NCBI RefSeq assembly: GCF_027625935.1
Contig: NZ_CP115300.1
Location: forward strand, 7,998,001 to 8,062,000
Direction: 5' to 3'
Length of the DNA: 64,000 bases
Source of the DNA: Streptomyces camelliae
Lineage (GTDB): Bacteria; Actinomycetota; Actinomycetes; Streptomycetales; Streptomycetaceae
Shown: one piece after another, positions 23,702 through 32,291 of the stretch
Position numbering within the stretch: position 1 is the stretch's first letter
Layout of the letters: each line of letters begins with the position of its first letter
Notes under the pieces: model-generated
Told to the model about the DNA's origin: nothing
The model's database searches: none
What the model saw: only the letters and a program-made list of their open reading frames with translations
Position numbers and translations under genes: made by a program

Positions 23702-25006
23702 ATGGGTCAGCAGGAGAAGGTGGCGACGAGCCTCGCGGGAGCCGTCAGCGAGGAGATCAGCGCCTCCCTCGCACCGGTCGACGCGGAGCTGGAGCGCCGC
23801 TACCCCGGGGACCCCGGCACCCGGCAGCCCGTCCACACCGTCTACGTCCCCGGTGACGCCTTCGCCGCCGACACCATCCGCTCCTGGGGCGACCAGGCCC
23901 TCGCCGCCCTCGACCAGCACGCCCCCGACGCCGCCTCCTTCGCGGCCGTCCTCGGCCTCGCCGACGAACTCGCCGAGCCGGTCTACTCCCGCGTCCGCGC
24001 CAAGCTGGAGCGCGAGCCCGTCGAGGACCTGCGCGTCGACTTCGAGGACGGCTACGGCCCCCGCCCCGACGCCGAGGAGGACGAGACGGCCGCCCGCGCG
24101 GCCCGCCTGATCGCGGAGGCGTACAAGAACGGCACGGCGGCGCCGTACATGGGCATCCGCATGAAGTGCATGGAGGCGGCCGTCCGCGACCGGGGCATCC
24201 GCACCCTCGACGTGTTCCTCACCGGGCTGATGGAGGCGGGCGGGCTGCCCGAGGGCCTGGTCCTGACCCTGCCGAAGGTGACGTACCCCGAGCAGGTCGG
24301 CGCCTTCGTACGTCTCCTGGAGGCCTTCGAGAAGGCGCACGGGCTGGCGGCCGGGCGGCTCGGCTTCGAGATCCAGATCGAGACCAGCCAGTCCATCCTC
24401 GCCACCGACGGCACCGCGACCGTCGCCCGGATGATCCAGGCCGCCGAGGGCCGCGCCACCGGCCTGCACTACGGCACCTTCGACTACAGCGCCTGCCTCG
24501 GCGTCTCCGCCGCCTACCAGGCCAGCGACCACCCGGCCGCCGACCACGCCAAGGCGGTCATGCAGGTCGCGGCGGCGGGCACCGGCGTACGCGTCTCGGA
24601 CGGCTCCACGAACGTCCTGCCCGTCGGTCCGACCGCCAAGGTCCACGACGCCTGGCGGCTGCACTACGGCCTCGCCCGCCGTGCCCTCGCCCGTGCCTAC
24701 TACCAGGGCTGGGACATGCACCCGGGCCACATCCCGACCCGCTACGCCGCCGTCTTCGCCTTCTACCGCGAGGGCTTCGAGCAGGCCGCCGGCCGTCTCG
24801 CCCGCTACGCGAACCGGGCCGGCGGCGATGTGATGGACGAGCCCGCCACCGCCAAGGCCCTCAGCGGATATCTGCTGCGCGGCCTGGACTGCGGCGCCCT
24901 CGACATCGCCGAGGTCGCCCGCCTCACCGGCCTGACCCGCGCCGACCTGGAGGGCTTCGCCGCGCCCCGGCGCGGCGACCTGACCGCCTCGGCCCAGCAC
25001 AACTGA
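23702..25006 (+). CDS. DUF6986 / HpcH-HpaI aldolase-like protein
   Basis: A 434-residue cytoplasmic protein. The central TIM barrel resembles citrate lyase/HpcH-HpaI and malate synthase folds: DLRVDFEDGYGPRPDAEED has the acidic metal-binding pair, LTLPKVTYPEQV and LGFEIQIETSQSIL supply the conserved Lys and Glu, and GLHYGTFDYSACLG follows. The C-terminal GWDMHPGHIPTRYAAVFAFY is typical of the family. It likely cleaves or forms a C-C bond in a 2-keto acid or CoA intermediate; the substrate is unknown. ATG at 23702 has GGAGG seven bases upstream and palindromic operator DNA in front. Confidence 0.82.
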   Translation: MGQQEKVATSLAGAVSEEISASLAPVDAELERRYPGDPGTRQPVHTVYVPGDAFAADTIRSWGDQALAALDQHAPDAASFAAVLGLADELAEPVYSRVRAKLEREPVEDLRVDFEDGYGPRPDAEEDETAARAARLIAEAYKNGTAAPYMGIRMKCMEAAVRDRGIRTLDVFLTGLMEAGGLPEGLVLTLPKVTYPEQVGAFVRLLEAFEKAHGLAAGRLGFEIQIETSQSILATDGTATVARMIQAAEGRATGLHYGTFDYSACLGVSAAYQASDHPAADHAKAVMQVAAAGTGVRVSDGSTNVLPVGPTAKVHDAWRLHYGLARRALARAYYQGWDMHPGHIPTRYAAVFAFYREGFEQAAGRLARYANRAGGDVMDEPATAKALSGYLLRGLDCGALDIAEVARLTGLTRADLEGFAAPRRGDLTASAQHN

Positions 25007-25076
25007 CAGCGGGCACAGCCCGGTTCACCGCCGCCCCGGCCGCCGACCCGGGGCGGGCGGCGCGTGGACCGACGGC

Positions 25077-25805
25077 TCAGGCGGGCCCGGCATACGGTTC
25101 GAGCCCCGACCCCGTGAGCCACCTCTGCTCCGCGAACAGCCGTGTGCCGAGGGTGCTGAGCCCCGGATCGGCCTGCACCCGGCTGACGAACTCCTCCGGT
25201 GTACCCCCGAACAGTCGGCGCAACGGGGCGGACTCCAGGAGCAGTTCGGTGAGCAGGGCGCGCTGTCCCGGATGCCGGCGCGGCGCGCCGCCGCCGTCGC
25301 GCAGCACCCCGTGCCGGTTGACGTACGCGTGCACGTCCGAGAGTGCCGCACCGTCCGGCAGTTCGATCCGCACGTGCTGCGCGGGCAGCGCGACCCGCCA
25401 GTAGTGGGGCTCGCTCGCGTCGACCACTTCCAGCTGGCGCCGGTCCAGCCAGATCACGAATAACTCCCTTGAGGAATCAGGTGACTTGACCGGGGAAGCG
25501 GAGATGTATCCCGAGAGGCTGACATGCCCGGAGACGCCCACGTCGAGGCCCGTCACCCGTGTGCGCACCATCGGCACCGGGGCGTCGATCCCGAACGCGG
25601 CCATCTTGTACCGCAGATGGCCCGGACAGGCGTTGGAGCCGACGGCGAGCACCGGCATCCGGTCGTCGTACACCAGGCGCTCCAGCGGGAGCATCCGGTC
25701 GCCGTGCAGCAGCCCGGAGTCGACGGGCCAGGCGCCGGGATAGGTCAGCGGATGGTCGCGGGGGGTGTCGGCCAGGCCGAGTTCCGCCAGGGTGCGTCCG
25801 GTCAT
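25077..25805 (-). CDS. Conserved hypothetical protein, gamma-glutamylcyclotransferase-like N-terminal motif
   Basis: A 242-residue cytoplasmic protein. PVLAVGSNACPGHLRYKM (about residues 51-68) resembles the YGSN loop that opens gamma-glutamylcyclotransferase-like folds. ISASPVKSPDSSRELFVIWLD and ASEPHYWRVAL could form the rest of that small beta-barrel. The C-terminal third is helical and unassigned. No catalytic assignment is claimed. It lies immediately upstream of the LacI regulator end (7-bp gap, same strand), so it may share a transcript with it. Confidence 0.65.
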   Translation of the reverse strand: MTGRTLAELGLADTPRDHPLTYPGAWPVDSGLLHGDRMLPLERLVYDDRMPVLAVGSNACPGHLRYKMAAFGIDAPVPMVRTRVTGLDVGVSGHVSLSGYISASPVKSPDSSRELFVIWLDRRQLEVVDASEPHYWRVALPAQHVRIELPDGAALSDVHAYVNRHGVLRDGGGAPRRHPGQRALLTELLLESAPLRRLFGGTPEEFVSRVQADPGLSTLGTRLFAEQRWLTGSGLEPYAGPA

Positions 25806-25812
25806 GCGCGGC

Positions 25813-26862
25813 TCAGTCGGCCGGCGGCAGCTCGCCCGAGCCGCGCGTGATCAGCCGGGTGGGCAGTTCGATGCGCTCCGGGGAGACGAGGCCGCCGTCC
25901 AGCTGACGGAAGAGGCGCTCGGCGGCCGTACGGCCGAGGGCGGCCGCGTCCTGGGCGACGACCGTGACGCCCGGCTGGAGCAGATCGGCGAGCTCGAAGT
26001 CGTCGAAGCCGACCAGAGCGACCCGGCGGGAGCGCTCGGCCAGCACCCGGACCACGGTGACCGTCACCCGGTTGTTGCCCGTGAAGATCGCGGTGACGGG
26101 CGCCGGCCCGGCGAGCATCTCCTCCGCCGCCCGGCGCACCCGCTCGGGGTTCGTCTGCCCGAGGGACATCCAGCTGTCCTCGACCGGTATCCCGGCGTCC
26201 TCCATGGCTGCCCGGTAGCCGCGCAGCCGTTCGGCGGCGGTGTGGATGCGGGGCATGTCGCCGATGAACCCGATCCGGCGGTGGCCGTGCGCGATCAGAT
26301 GGGCCACGCCGTCCCGGGCACCGCCGAAGTTGTCCGACAGGACCACGTCGGCGTCGATCCGCCCGGCCGGACGGTCCACGAACACCGTCGCCACCCCGGC
26401 CCTGATCTCCGGTTCCAGATACCGGTGGTCGTCCCCGGCCGGGATCACCACCAGCCCGTCCACCCGGCGTGCGCACAGTGCCAGCGCCAGCTCCTGCTCG
26501 CGCTCCGGGTCCTCGGCGCTGGAGCCGTTGATCAGCAGGGCGCCATGGGCCCGGGCCACCTCCTCGACGGCGCGGCTGAGCGGGCCGTAGAACGGGTCGG
26601 CGAGGTCCTCCAGCACCAGGCCGATGCTCGCCGTACGGCCCTTGCGCAGCACCCGGGCGCTGTCGTTGCGGCGGAAGCCCAGCGCGTCGATGGCCTCCTG
26701 CACCCGCCGCTCGGTGTCCGGGGTGACTCCCGGTTCGCCGTTGACCACCCGGGAGACCGTCTTCAGCCCGACACCGGCCCGCGCCGCCACGTCCTTCATC
26801 GTCGGGCGGTTGCCGTAGCGGTTCCCGGGCAGGCGGTCTGCGGGGCTGGTGGTGTCGGGCAC
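25813..26862 (-). CDS. LacI-family transcriptional regulator
   Basis: A 349-residue repressor. The HTH is MKDVAARAGVGLKTVSRVVN followed by the hinge-helix region RRNDSARVLRKGRT. The rest is a periplasmic-binding-protein fold with GLVLEDLADPFY, VFVDRP and ALVGFDDFELADL. GTG at 26862 gives a 21-residue lead before the HTH; ATG at 26799 would start exactly at the HTH. It is divergent from a ROK sugar kinase, with a perfect palindrome between them, so it most likely represses the kinase and itself in response to a sugar. Confidence 0.9.
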   Translation of the reverse strand: MPDTTSPADRLPGNRYGNRPTMKDVAARAGVGLKTVSRVVNGEPGVTPDTERRVQEAIDALGFRRNDSARVLRKGRTASIGLVLEDLADPFYGPLSRAVEEVARAHGALLINGSSAEDPEREQELALALCARRVDGLVVIPAGDDHRYLEPEIRAGVATVFVDRPAGRIDADVVLSDNFGGARDGVAHLIAHGHRRIGFIGDMPRIHTAAERLRGYRAAMEDAGIPVEDSWMSLGQTNPERVRRAAEEMLAGPAPVTAIFTGNNRVTVTVVRVLAERSRRVALVGFDDFELADLLQPGVTVVAQDAAALGRTAAERLFRQLDGGLVSPERIELPTRLITRGSGELPPAD

Positions 26863-26997
26863 AGTGTGGTGTCCTGTCCTGTCGTCCGGTTTGTCGTATC
26901 CGTCCGGTCCGCGGGGTCGGAGCGCCCCTCCGTGCGTACCGAGGGGGTGCGCCGATCCGGCGTTCGTATGAGGATGTGGCGTCGAGCATAGAGCCTG

Positions 26998-27009
26998 GAC
27001 AACGTTGTC
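26998..27009. promoter_or_regulatory. LacI-type operator palindrome
   Basis: GACAACGTTGTC is a perfect 12-bp palindrome with the central CG typical of LacI/GalR operators. It sits in the 261-bp divergent gap between the LacI gene and the ROK kinase, 115 bp before the kinase start. Confidence 0.8.
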
Positions 27010-27123
27010 AGATGCGCGAGAGACTGTCCACCGCTGTCTGTCGGCCTGCGTCCCCACCGCTTGACCGGCCTGCTTCGTCTTTGGTCTTTGGTTCTCAAGC
27101 TTCGACGGGGAGATCTGACTCTC

Positions 27124-28068
27124 ATGCACACCGACTTCGTGGCGGCTCTGGACATCGGTGGCACCAAGATCGCCGGCGCCCTGGTGGACGGCGACGGCCG
27201 TATCCTGGCGCGCGCCCAGCGCGGTACGCCCGCCCAGCAGGACGGCGAAACGGTCATGCGGGCCGTCGAGGAGGTGCTCGCCGACCTCACCGGCTCGCCG
27301 CTGTGGGACCGCGCCGGCGCCCTGGGTATCGGCAGCGCCGGCCCGGTGGACGCCTCGGCGGGCACGGTCAGCCCGGTGAACGTGCCGGGCTGGCGCGACT
27401 TCCCGCTGGTCGACCGGGTTCGCGCGGTCACCGGTGGCCTCCCGGTCGAGCTGATCGGCGACGGCGTCGCGATCACCGCGGCCGAGCACTGGCAGGGCGC
27501 CGCGCGCGGCCACGACAACGCGCTGTGCATGGTGGTCTCGACGGGCGTCGGCGGCGGCCTGGTCCTGAACGGGCAACTGCACCCCGGCCCGACGGGCAAC
27601 GCCGGGCACATCGGCCACATCAGCGTCGACCTCGACGGCGACCCGTGCCCGTGCGGCTCGCGCGGCTGCGTGGAGCGGATCGCGAGCGGCCCCAACATCG
27701 CCCGCCGTGCCCTGGAACAGGGCTGGCGGCCGGGTCCCGACGGTGACACCTCGGCCGCCGCGGTGGCCGCCGCCGCCCGCGAGGGCGACCCGGTCGCCGT
27801 GGCCTCTTTCGAACGGGCGGCCCAGGCACTGGCCGCCGGCATCGCGGCCACCGCGACCCTGGTCGAGATCGACATCGCGGTCATCGGCGGCGGCGTCGGC
27901 AAGGCGGGCGACATCCTCTTCACCCCCCTGCGCAAGGCCCTCACCGACTACGCGACGCTGTCCTTCGTCCAGCGGCTGACGGTCGTGCCCGCGCAGATGG
28001 GTACGGACGCGGGGCTGGTGGGGGCGGCAGCGGCGGCCTTGCGCGTCGCCGCCTCAACTTCCGTGTGA
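27124..28068 (+). CDS. ROK-family sugar kinase (glucokinase-like)
   Basis: A 314-residue cytoplasmic kinase. The ATP phosphate-binding motif is ALDIGGTKIAGALVD (residues 8-22). The ROK catalytic region includes VELIGDGVAIT, where D is the base, and GNAGHIGHISVD. The zinc site CPCGSRGC (about 174-181) is complete. It lacks an N-terminal HTH, so it is an enzyme and not a ROK repressor. It would phosphorylate a hexose such as glucose or an N-acetylhexosamine. ATG at 27124 follows GGGGAG at moderate spacing. Control by the divergent LacI regulator is likely. Confidence 0.88.
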   Translation: MHTDFVAALDIGGTKIAGALVDGDGRILARAQRGTPAQQDGETVMRAVEEVLADLTGSPLWDRAGALGIGSAGPVDASAGTVSPVNVPGWRDFPLVDRVRAVTGGLPVELIGDGVAITAAEHWQGAARGHDNALCMVVSTGVGGGLVLNGQLHPGPTGNAGHIGHISVDLDGDPCPCGSRGCVERIASGPNIARRALEQGWRPGPDGDTSAAAVAAAAREGDPVAVASFERAAQALAAGIAATATLVEIDIAVIGGGVGKAGDILFTPLRKALTDYATLSFVQRLTVVPAQMGTDAGLVGAAAAALRVAASTSV

Positions 28069-28080
28069 AAAACGGAAGTT
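28056..28080. terminator. Stem-loop overlapping the kinase stop codon
   Basis: AACTTCCGT (28056-28064) and ACGGAAGTT (28072-28080) form a perfect 9-bp stem around a 7-nt loop that contains the kinase stop codon (28066-28068). It probably acts as a terminator or 3' stabiliser. Confidence 0.6.
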
Positions 28081-28183
28081 GGCGATCCATTCGGCGGTTG
28101 GCGCTCCGTTGGCCGTCTGTTGGAGCCGTCCAGGAAGATCCCTTACGTGCGGCGGACGCTGCACATGAGGGAGGGAACGGAAC

Positions 28184-28594
28184 ATGAACGCACGCAGCAT
28201 CGTGCGCCGGGCCGCCGTCGGGGCCGGCACGCTGGCCGGAGTCGCCACGCTGGTGCTGGGCGGCGGCGGGGTCGCCTCCGCCGAGACCACGCAGTATACG
28301 GTCTGGAGCAACGGCTGCTCGGGCAGCCTGATGACCCAGTACGTGTCCGGCGGCGGGGGCTGGCAGGTCCGCAACTACGTGAACAACAGCGGTGGCAGCA
28401 CCACCTGTTCGGGCTGGATCGACTGGGCCCCGGACGGCGACACCAACCACTTCTACGGGCTGCAGAACCGGGTCTGGGTCGACCCGTGGAACACCCAGGA
28501 GTCCACCTACATCCCGGACAACGACCCCGCGCTGGCCCGCGTCTGCGTGCAGGCGAACGGCGACAACTACGCGCGCTGCACCGCGTGGTGGTAG
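28184..28594 (+). CDS. Small secreted protein, unknown function
   Basis: A 136-residue protein with a Sec signal peptide: MNARSIVRRAAVG, a hydrophobic core AGTLAGVATLVLGGGG, and an ASA-E cleavage site near residue 32. The mature part is about 104 residues, rich in Trp, Asn, Gly and Tyr, with four cysteines (NGCSG, TTCSG, RVCVQ, ARCTAWW) that could form two disulfides. It is not a recognised enzyme or inhibitor family. RBS GAGGGAGGGAAC precedes the ATG. A terminator separates it from the convergent alpha-galactosidase. Confidence 0.8.
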   Translation: MNARSIVRRAAVGAGTLAGVATLVLGGGGVASAETTQYTVWSNGCSGSLMTQYVSGGGGWQVRNYVNNSGGSTTCSGWIDWAPDGDTNHFYGLQNRVWVDPWNTQESTYIPDNDPALARVCVQANGDNYARCTAWW

Positions 28595-28604
28595 GCCGAT
28601 GACA

Positions 28605-28655
28605 GTCACCGCGTGATGGTCGAGGGTGGTGAACACCCGACGATCACGCGGTGAC
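28605..28655. terminator. Stem-loop terminator between convergent genes
   Basis: GTCACCGCGTGAT (28605-28617) pairs perfectly with ATCACGCGGTGAC (28643-28655). An inner, slightly bulged stem (GTCG...GGGTG with CACCCGAC) caps it. It lies between the secreted protein gene and the alpha-galactosidase gene and can serve both strands. Confidence 0.82.
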
Positions 28656-28674
28656 CTCGGTCAGGGCCCGTCGC

Positions 28675-30714
28675 TCAGCACGTGAGCTTCGCGTCCGCCC
28701 AGTCCGCGTGGTCGTAGTCGATGCCGTCGCCGCCGTCGGTGACGACGAGGCGGACGACCTGGGCCCCGGTCACGTCGGCTGACATGGCCTGGGCGGGTGT
28801 CGCGTGGGTGAGCACACCGGTCGACGCGGCCTTCCTGCCGTCCGCCAGGATCTCGAAGGCGACGGTTCCCCGGGTGCCCGTCTCGTCGTCGAGGCCCACC
28901 CGGGCGGTGACCGTCGAGCACCTGCCGCCGGTGTAGAACTCGACGGCACTTTCGGCATGGACGCCGAGCCCCTTGGCGTACACGGCCCCGCCGACGGTGA
29001 TCGGATGCCCGTCGCCCGCAGCGTTCTCGCCGTTGCTGGTGTCACGCTCCACCGGCCCCCAGCCGTTGGTGGTCGACAGCCAGGGCAGGTCGCTGAGGTA
29101 CGACGCCCCGGCGGGCGGTGGCACCACCACGGTGGCGGTCAGCGGGAGGACGGCGGTGACGTGCCGGCCGGACGGTGAGCCGTAACTCGCCTTGAGGGAG
29201 ACGGCGTACGCGCCGGTCGGGGTGCCGGTCGGGGCGGTCACCGTCCAACCGGTGCGCAGCGAGCGGCCCGTGGCGAGCGCGGCGGTGGTGGTCGCCGAGG
29301 TGGGCCGGACGGTCCAGCCGGCGGGGCCGGTCAGGGACACGGACACCTGCCGGGTCGAGGTGCGGCCCAGGTCGGTGACCGTGGTGGTCAGCGCGGCCGG
29401 CGTGCCCGCCTCCACCAACGGGCTGCCGTGCAGGCCGAGTTCGACGGCGGGCGGGTGCGTGGCCCATGCGGGGTCGGCCGTGACCCGCAACAGGACCGTG
29501 CCGTGCGCCGGGACGGTCGCCGCGAGGGTGCCGGCGGTGTTGTAGCTGCGGTGCTGCCACAGGTCCCGCAGGGTGTACGCGGGCGCGCCGGGCAGGCCGA
29601 CGGCGCTCGCGCTGGTGGCGATCCGCTGGGCCGTGCCCGACTCGTTGAACAGGGCCACCGCGCGGCTGCCGTCCTTCATCTCCTTGGCGATCACCCAGCG
29701 TCCGCCCGCGGAGGAGACGACCGTGCCCTGCTTGCCGAGCGGGTCCTGGTCGACGGCGACGACCTCCTTGTTGTCCAGGATGTCGAAGGTCGCCTGGGAG
29801 GCCTTGCGCAGATCGGTGCCGATGAGCAGCGGCGCGGCCATGACCGACCAGAGCGAGAAGTGCGAGCGGTACTCGGTGTCCGTCATGCCGCCGTTGCCGA
29901 CCTCCAGCATGTCGGGGTCGTTCCAGTGGCCGGGGCCGGCGTAGGGCGCGAGCGGCAGGTTCTGCTTGAGGATCGACACCATCGAACCCCAGTCGTCGCT
30001 GATGTCGCCGGTGGTCCGCCAGAGGTGACCGACGTTCGCCGCCCACTCCCAGGGCTTGTTCTCGCCCCATTCGCAGATGCTGTAGACGATGGGCCGGCCG
30101 GTCGCCCTGAGCGCGTCACGCATGGTCGTGTAGCGCTTCTTGGCGTCGACGCCCTGGTTGTTGCAGTTGTCGTACTTCAGGTAGTCCACGCCCCAGTCGG
30201 CGAACTGCCGTGCGTCGCTGTACTCGTGACCGAGCGCGCCCGGGAAGCCCGCGCTGTTGCAGGTCTTGGTGCCGGCGCTGGTGTAGATGCCGAGCTTCAG
30301 CCCCTTGGCGTGGACGTAGTCGGCGACGGCCTTGATGCCGTTCGGGAAGCGGGCCGGGTCGGGCACCAGCTTGCCGTCGGCGTCGCGGTTCGGCAGGGCC
30401 CAGCAGTCGTCCAGGTTGACGTACCGGTAGCCCGCGTCCTTCAGGCCCTTGGCCACGAAGAGGTCCGCGATCCCCTTGACCATGGCTTCGTCGAAGTCGG
30501 CCCGGCAGTGGGTGGAGTTCCAGTTGTTGAAGCCCATCGGCGGGGTCAGGGCGAGGCCGTCGGCCAGGGCGGGGGCGGCGGACGCGGCGGGGGCCCGCGT
30601 GGGGGCCGCGACGGCCGGGGCGGCGAGGCCCGCTGTGCACAGCAGGCCGGCGGTGAGTGCTCCGGCCAGTCTCAGGCGGGTGGTGCGGGTCGTGCGGGTG
30701 TGAGGGTGACGCAT
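28675..30714 (-). CDS. Secreted alpha-galactosidase, GH27 with C-terminal NPCBM domain
   Basis: A 679-residue extracellular glycosidase. The signal peptide runs to about residue 36 (ALTAGLLCTAGLAAPAVAAP). The GH27 catalytic barrel (about 55-340) has LTPPMGFNNWN, YRYVNLDDCWA, the nucleophile D182 in YLKYDNCN, and the acid/base region RTTGDISDDW. A beta-sandwich follows (to about 430), then an NEW3-like Ig-type domain (about 430-530), then an NPCBM carbohydrate-binding domain (about 545-679) starting YLSDLPWLSTTNGWGPVERD. It would release galactose from plant galactomannan or oligosaccharides. The 5' region (about 30744-30788) has an imperfect inverted repeat GCTGAC...GTCAGC that may be an operator. 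Confidence 0.93.
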   Translation of the reverse strand: MRHPHTRTTRTTRLRLAGALTAGLLCTAGLAAPAVAAPTRAPAASAAPALADGLALTPPMGFNNWNSTHCRADFDEAMVKGIADLFVAKGLKDAGYRYVNLDDCWALPNRDADGKLVPDPARFPNGIKAVADYVHAKGLKLGIYTSAGTKTCNSAGFPGALGHEYSDARQFADWGVDYLKYDNCNNQGVDAKKRYTTMRDALRATGRPIVYSICEWGENKPWEWAANVGHLWRTTGDISDDWGSMVSILKQNLPLAPYAGPGHWNDPDMLEVGNGGMTDTEYRSHFSLWSVMAAPLLIGTDLRKASQATFDILDNKEVVAVDQDPLGKQGTVVSSAGGRWVIAKEMKDGSRAVALFNESGTAQRIATSASAVGLPGAPAYTLRDLWQHRSYNTAGTLAATVPAHGTVLLRVTADPAWATHPPAVELGLHGSPLVEAGTPAALTTTVTDLGRTSTRQVSVSLTGPAGWTVRPTSATTTAALATGRSLRTGWTVTAPTGTPTGAYAVSLKASYGSPSGRHVTAVLPLTATVVVPPPAGASYLSDLPWLSTTNGWGPVERDTSNGENAAGDGHPITVGGAVYAKGLGVHAESAVEFYTGGRCSTVTARVGLDDETGTRGTVAFEILADGRKAASTGVLTHATPAQAMSADVTGAQVVRLVVTDGGDGIDYDHADWADAKLTC

Positions 30715-30928
30715 CGTTGACGTTCCTCCGACTCGCGAGACGTGGCTGACGACATGAGCGCCCCCTGGGCGTCATGTGTGTGTCAGCTGTGCGCGTTTAC
30801 GGTAGGACCTGTCGGACTGTGTTGGAAGAGGCGCGCCCGACCGTTCGATATCCCGTCAGAAGCCTTGAAAGCTGGGCAGATTCACCTCGTGCGCGCGCCG
30901 CGTGTTCGGATGTGTTGGCTTCCCGGGC

Positions 30929-31705
30929 TCACGTCTCGTCGTCGACGCGGCCCCATCCCGGCAGCGGTGGCTGGGGCCAGGCGGGCGGATGCGGCAGGAG
31001 GCGGGCCGGGTGGCGGGTCGTCAGTACGCCGGCCGGAAGCCGTCCGGTGAGCCAGCCGAGCACCTGGTGTCCGGCCCCGGTGACCGACGGGCCGTCCGCC
31101 GCCACGGCCCAGCTCCGGCCGAGGTCGGCGGCCTCCACCGAGGCGAGCGGAAAGCCCTGGGTCCGCAGCGTGCCGAGGGTGTCGTCGAGCGCCCAGGAGA
31201 CGTACGCGTCCGGCCACTGCTCGGTGCCGTGACCGACACCCAGGTCGACGTGATGCGTCTCCAGCTCCCGCAGGCAGCGCAGCAGGAGGTACCAGGCCGG
31301 GTGCCGCCAGCCGGCCAGCGCCGCGACGGGCCGGTCCCAGGCAGGAGCGGGCATCGCGCGCGCCTGCGCCGTGAACCGGTCGAGGCTCTCCCGCAGCAGG
31401 GCCGTGAGCCGGTCGGCGGACAGCGCCGCGTCCCGCTTCAGCGCCGCGGCCAGGGCCGCCGCGTCCGCGCGCGGACCCGGCTCACGGCCCGTGCGCGCGA
31501 GCCGCAACAGCCACACATAGGCGTCGGCGGAGTGGGCGACATGGGCGAGCACATGGCCGCGCGTCCACCCGGGCAGCCCCGAGGGGGCGCGCAGCCCGGC
31601 GTCGGACAGGGCGGCGGCGGAGCGCACGAGCCGGTCGCCGGAGAGCACGACGTCCGCGACGCGATCGTCCAGGGCGCCGAGGACCGTGAGCGCGCTCACC
31701 GGCAC
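30929..31705 (-). CDS. Maleylpyruvate isomerase N-terminal domain / DinB-like protein
   Basis: A 258-residue protein with the mycothiol-dependent MDMPI/DinB four-helix fold. LSGDRLVRSAAALSDAGLRAPSGLPGWTRG leads to HVLAHVAHSADAYVWLL, and LRELETHHVDLGVGHG supplies the other His residues of the metal site. The C-terminus (VTGAGHQVLGWLTGRLPAG) is the SCP2-like MDMPI C domain. The full four-helix and C-domain layout suggests a mycothiol-linked isomerase or transferase, but no aromatic catabolism genes are adjacent. GTG start at 31705. Confidence 0.83.
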   Translation of the reverse strand: MPVSALTVLGALDDRVADVVLSGDRLVRSAAALSDAGLRAPSGLPGWTRGHVLAHVAHSADAYVWLLRLARTGREPGPRADAAALAAALKRDAALSADRLTALLRESLDRFTAQARAMPAPAWDRPVAALAGWRHPAWYLLLRCLRELETHHVDLGVGHGTEQWPDAYVSWALDDTLGTLRTQGFPLASVEAADLGRSWAVAADGPSVTGAGHQVLGWLTGRLPAGVLTTRHPARLLPHPPAWPQPPLPGWGRVDDET

Positions 31706-31953
31706 TCCCGCACGAGGCCGCGCGGCGAGTGGTCGGGGCCCGCGGGGCGCCGGAGGGCGGTACGGGGGCGGGGTCCGGTCATGGCGGCCGCCTTCCTGGT
31801 CGGCGAGGGCACTGCGGCCCGGACGATACCGGTCGCGTGATCGTCCGGGCCACGGGAAATCCGCTCACCCGCGGGCCGGACGGCGATCGAGCCGAAGGAC
31901 GGATCTGCGGTGGTCCGCGTGACCCGAGGGCCGCCTCCGTAGTTGATCAGCGC

Positions 31954-32148
31954 ATGAAGAAGCGCAGCATTCTCGCCCTCGCCACCCTGGCCACCGGATT
32001 TGTCGTGGCCGCCGTCACCCCGTCCCACGCGGCGGACGAAGGCCCCCTCGGAGACCTCGGCGTCCAGGACACCGTGCACTCGGCCGGTGACCTCGTCAGC
32101 CAGGACAGCCTGTCCCCGGTCGGCGATCACGTCCTCGGGCAGGAGTAG
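31954..32148 (+). CDS. Small secreted peptide, unknown function
   Basis: A 64-residue ORF with a signal peptide: MKKRSILALATLATGFVVAA followed by TPSHAAD with likely cleavage after SHA. The mature part is only about 37 residues, acidic, with the repeated flavour DLGVQDTVHSAGDLVSQD. No cysteine and no known family. The RBS is poor. A strong stem-loop follows at 32166-32207, which supports it being a real transcription unit. Confidence 0.65.
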   Translation: MKKRSILALATLATGFVVAAVTPSHAADEGPLGDLGVQDTVHSAGDLVSQDSLSPVGDHVLGQE

Positions 32149-32165
32149 CCCCGGCGGCTCGGCGC

Positions 32166-32207
32166 GCGAGTGCCGGTGTCCCCGTCGTGGGGGGCACCGG
32201 CACTCGC
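32166..32207 (+). terminator. Stem-loop terminator
   Basis: GCGAGTGCCGGTG (32166-32178) pairs with CACCGGCACTCGC (32195-32207), with further C/G pairing inside. It lies 17 bp after the small secreted peptide gene. Confidence 0.83.
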
Positions 32208-32291
32208 GTACGGGCACCCTCACCGGGGCGGGGTTTCCGTGGCAGGGTGGAGCGGGCAAGCCACAGGGGGCCAACAGAAGAGGGGGAGTCC

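Noticed and set aside
30744..30788. Imperfect inverted repeat upstream of alpha-galactosidase as a terminator
   Set aside because: It lies on the promoter side and is too imperfect to call; it is mentioned only as a possible operator.
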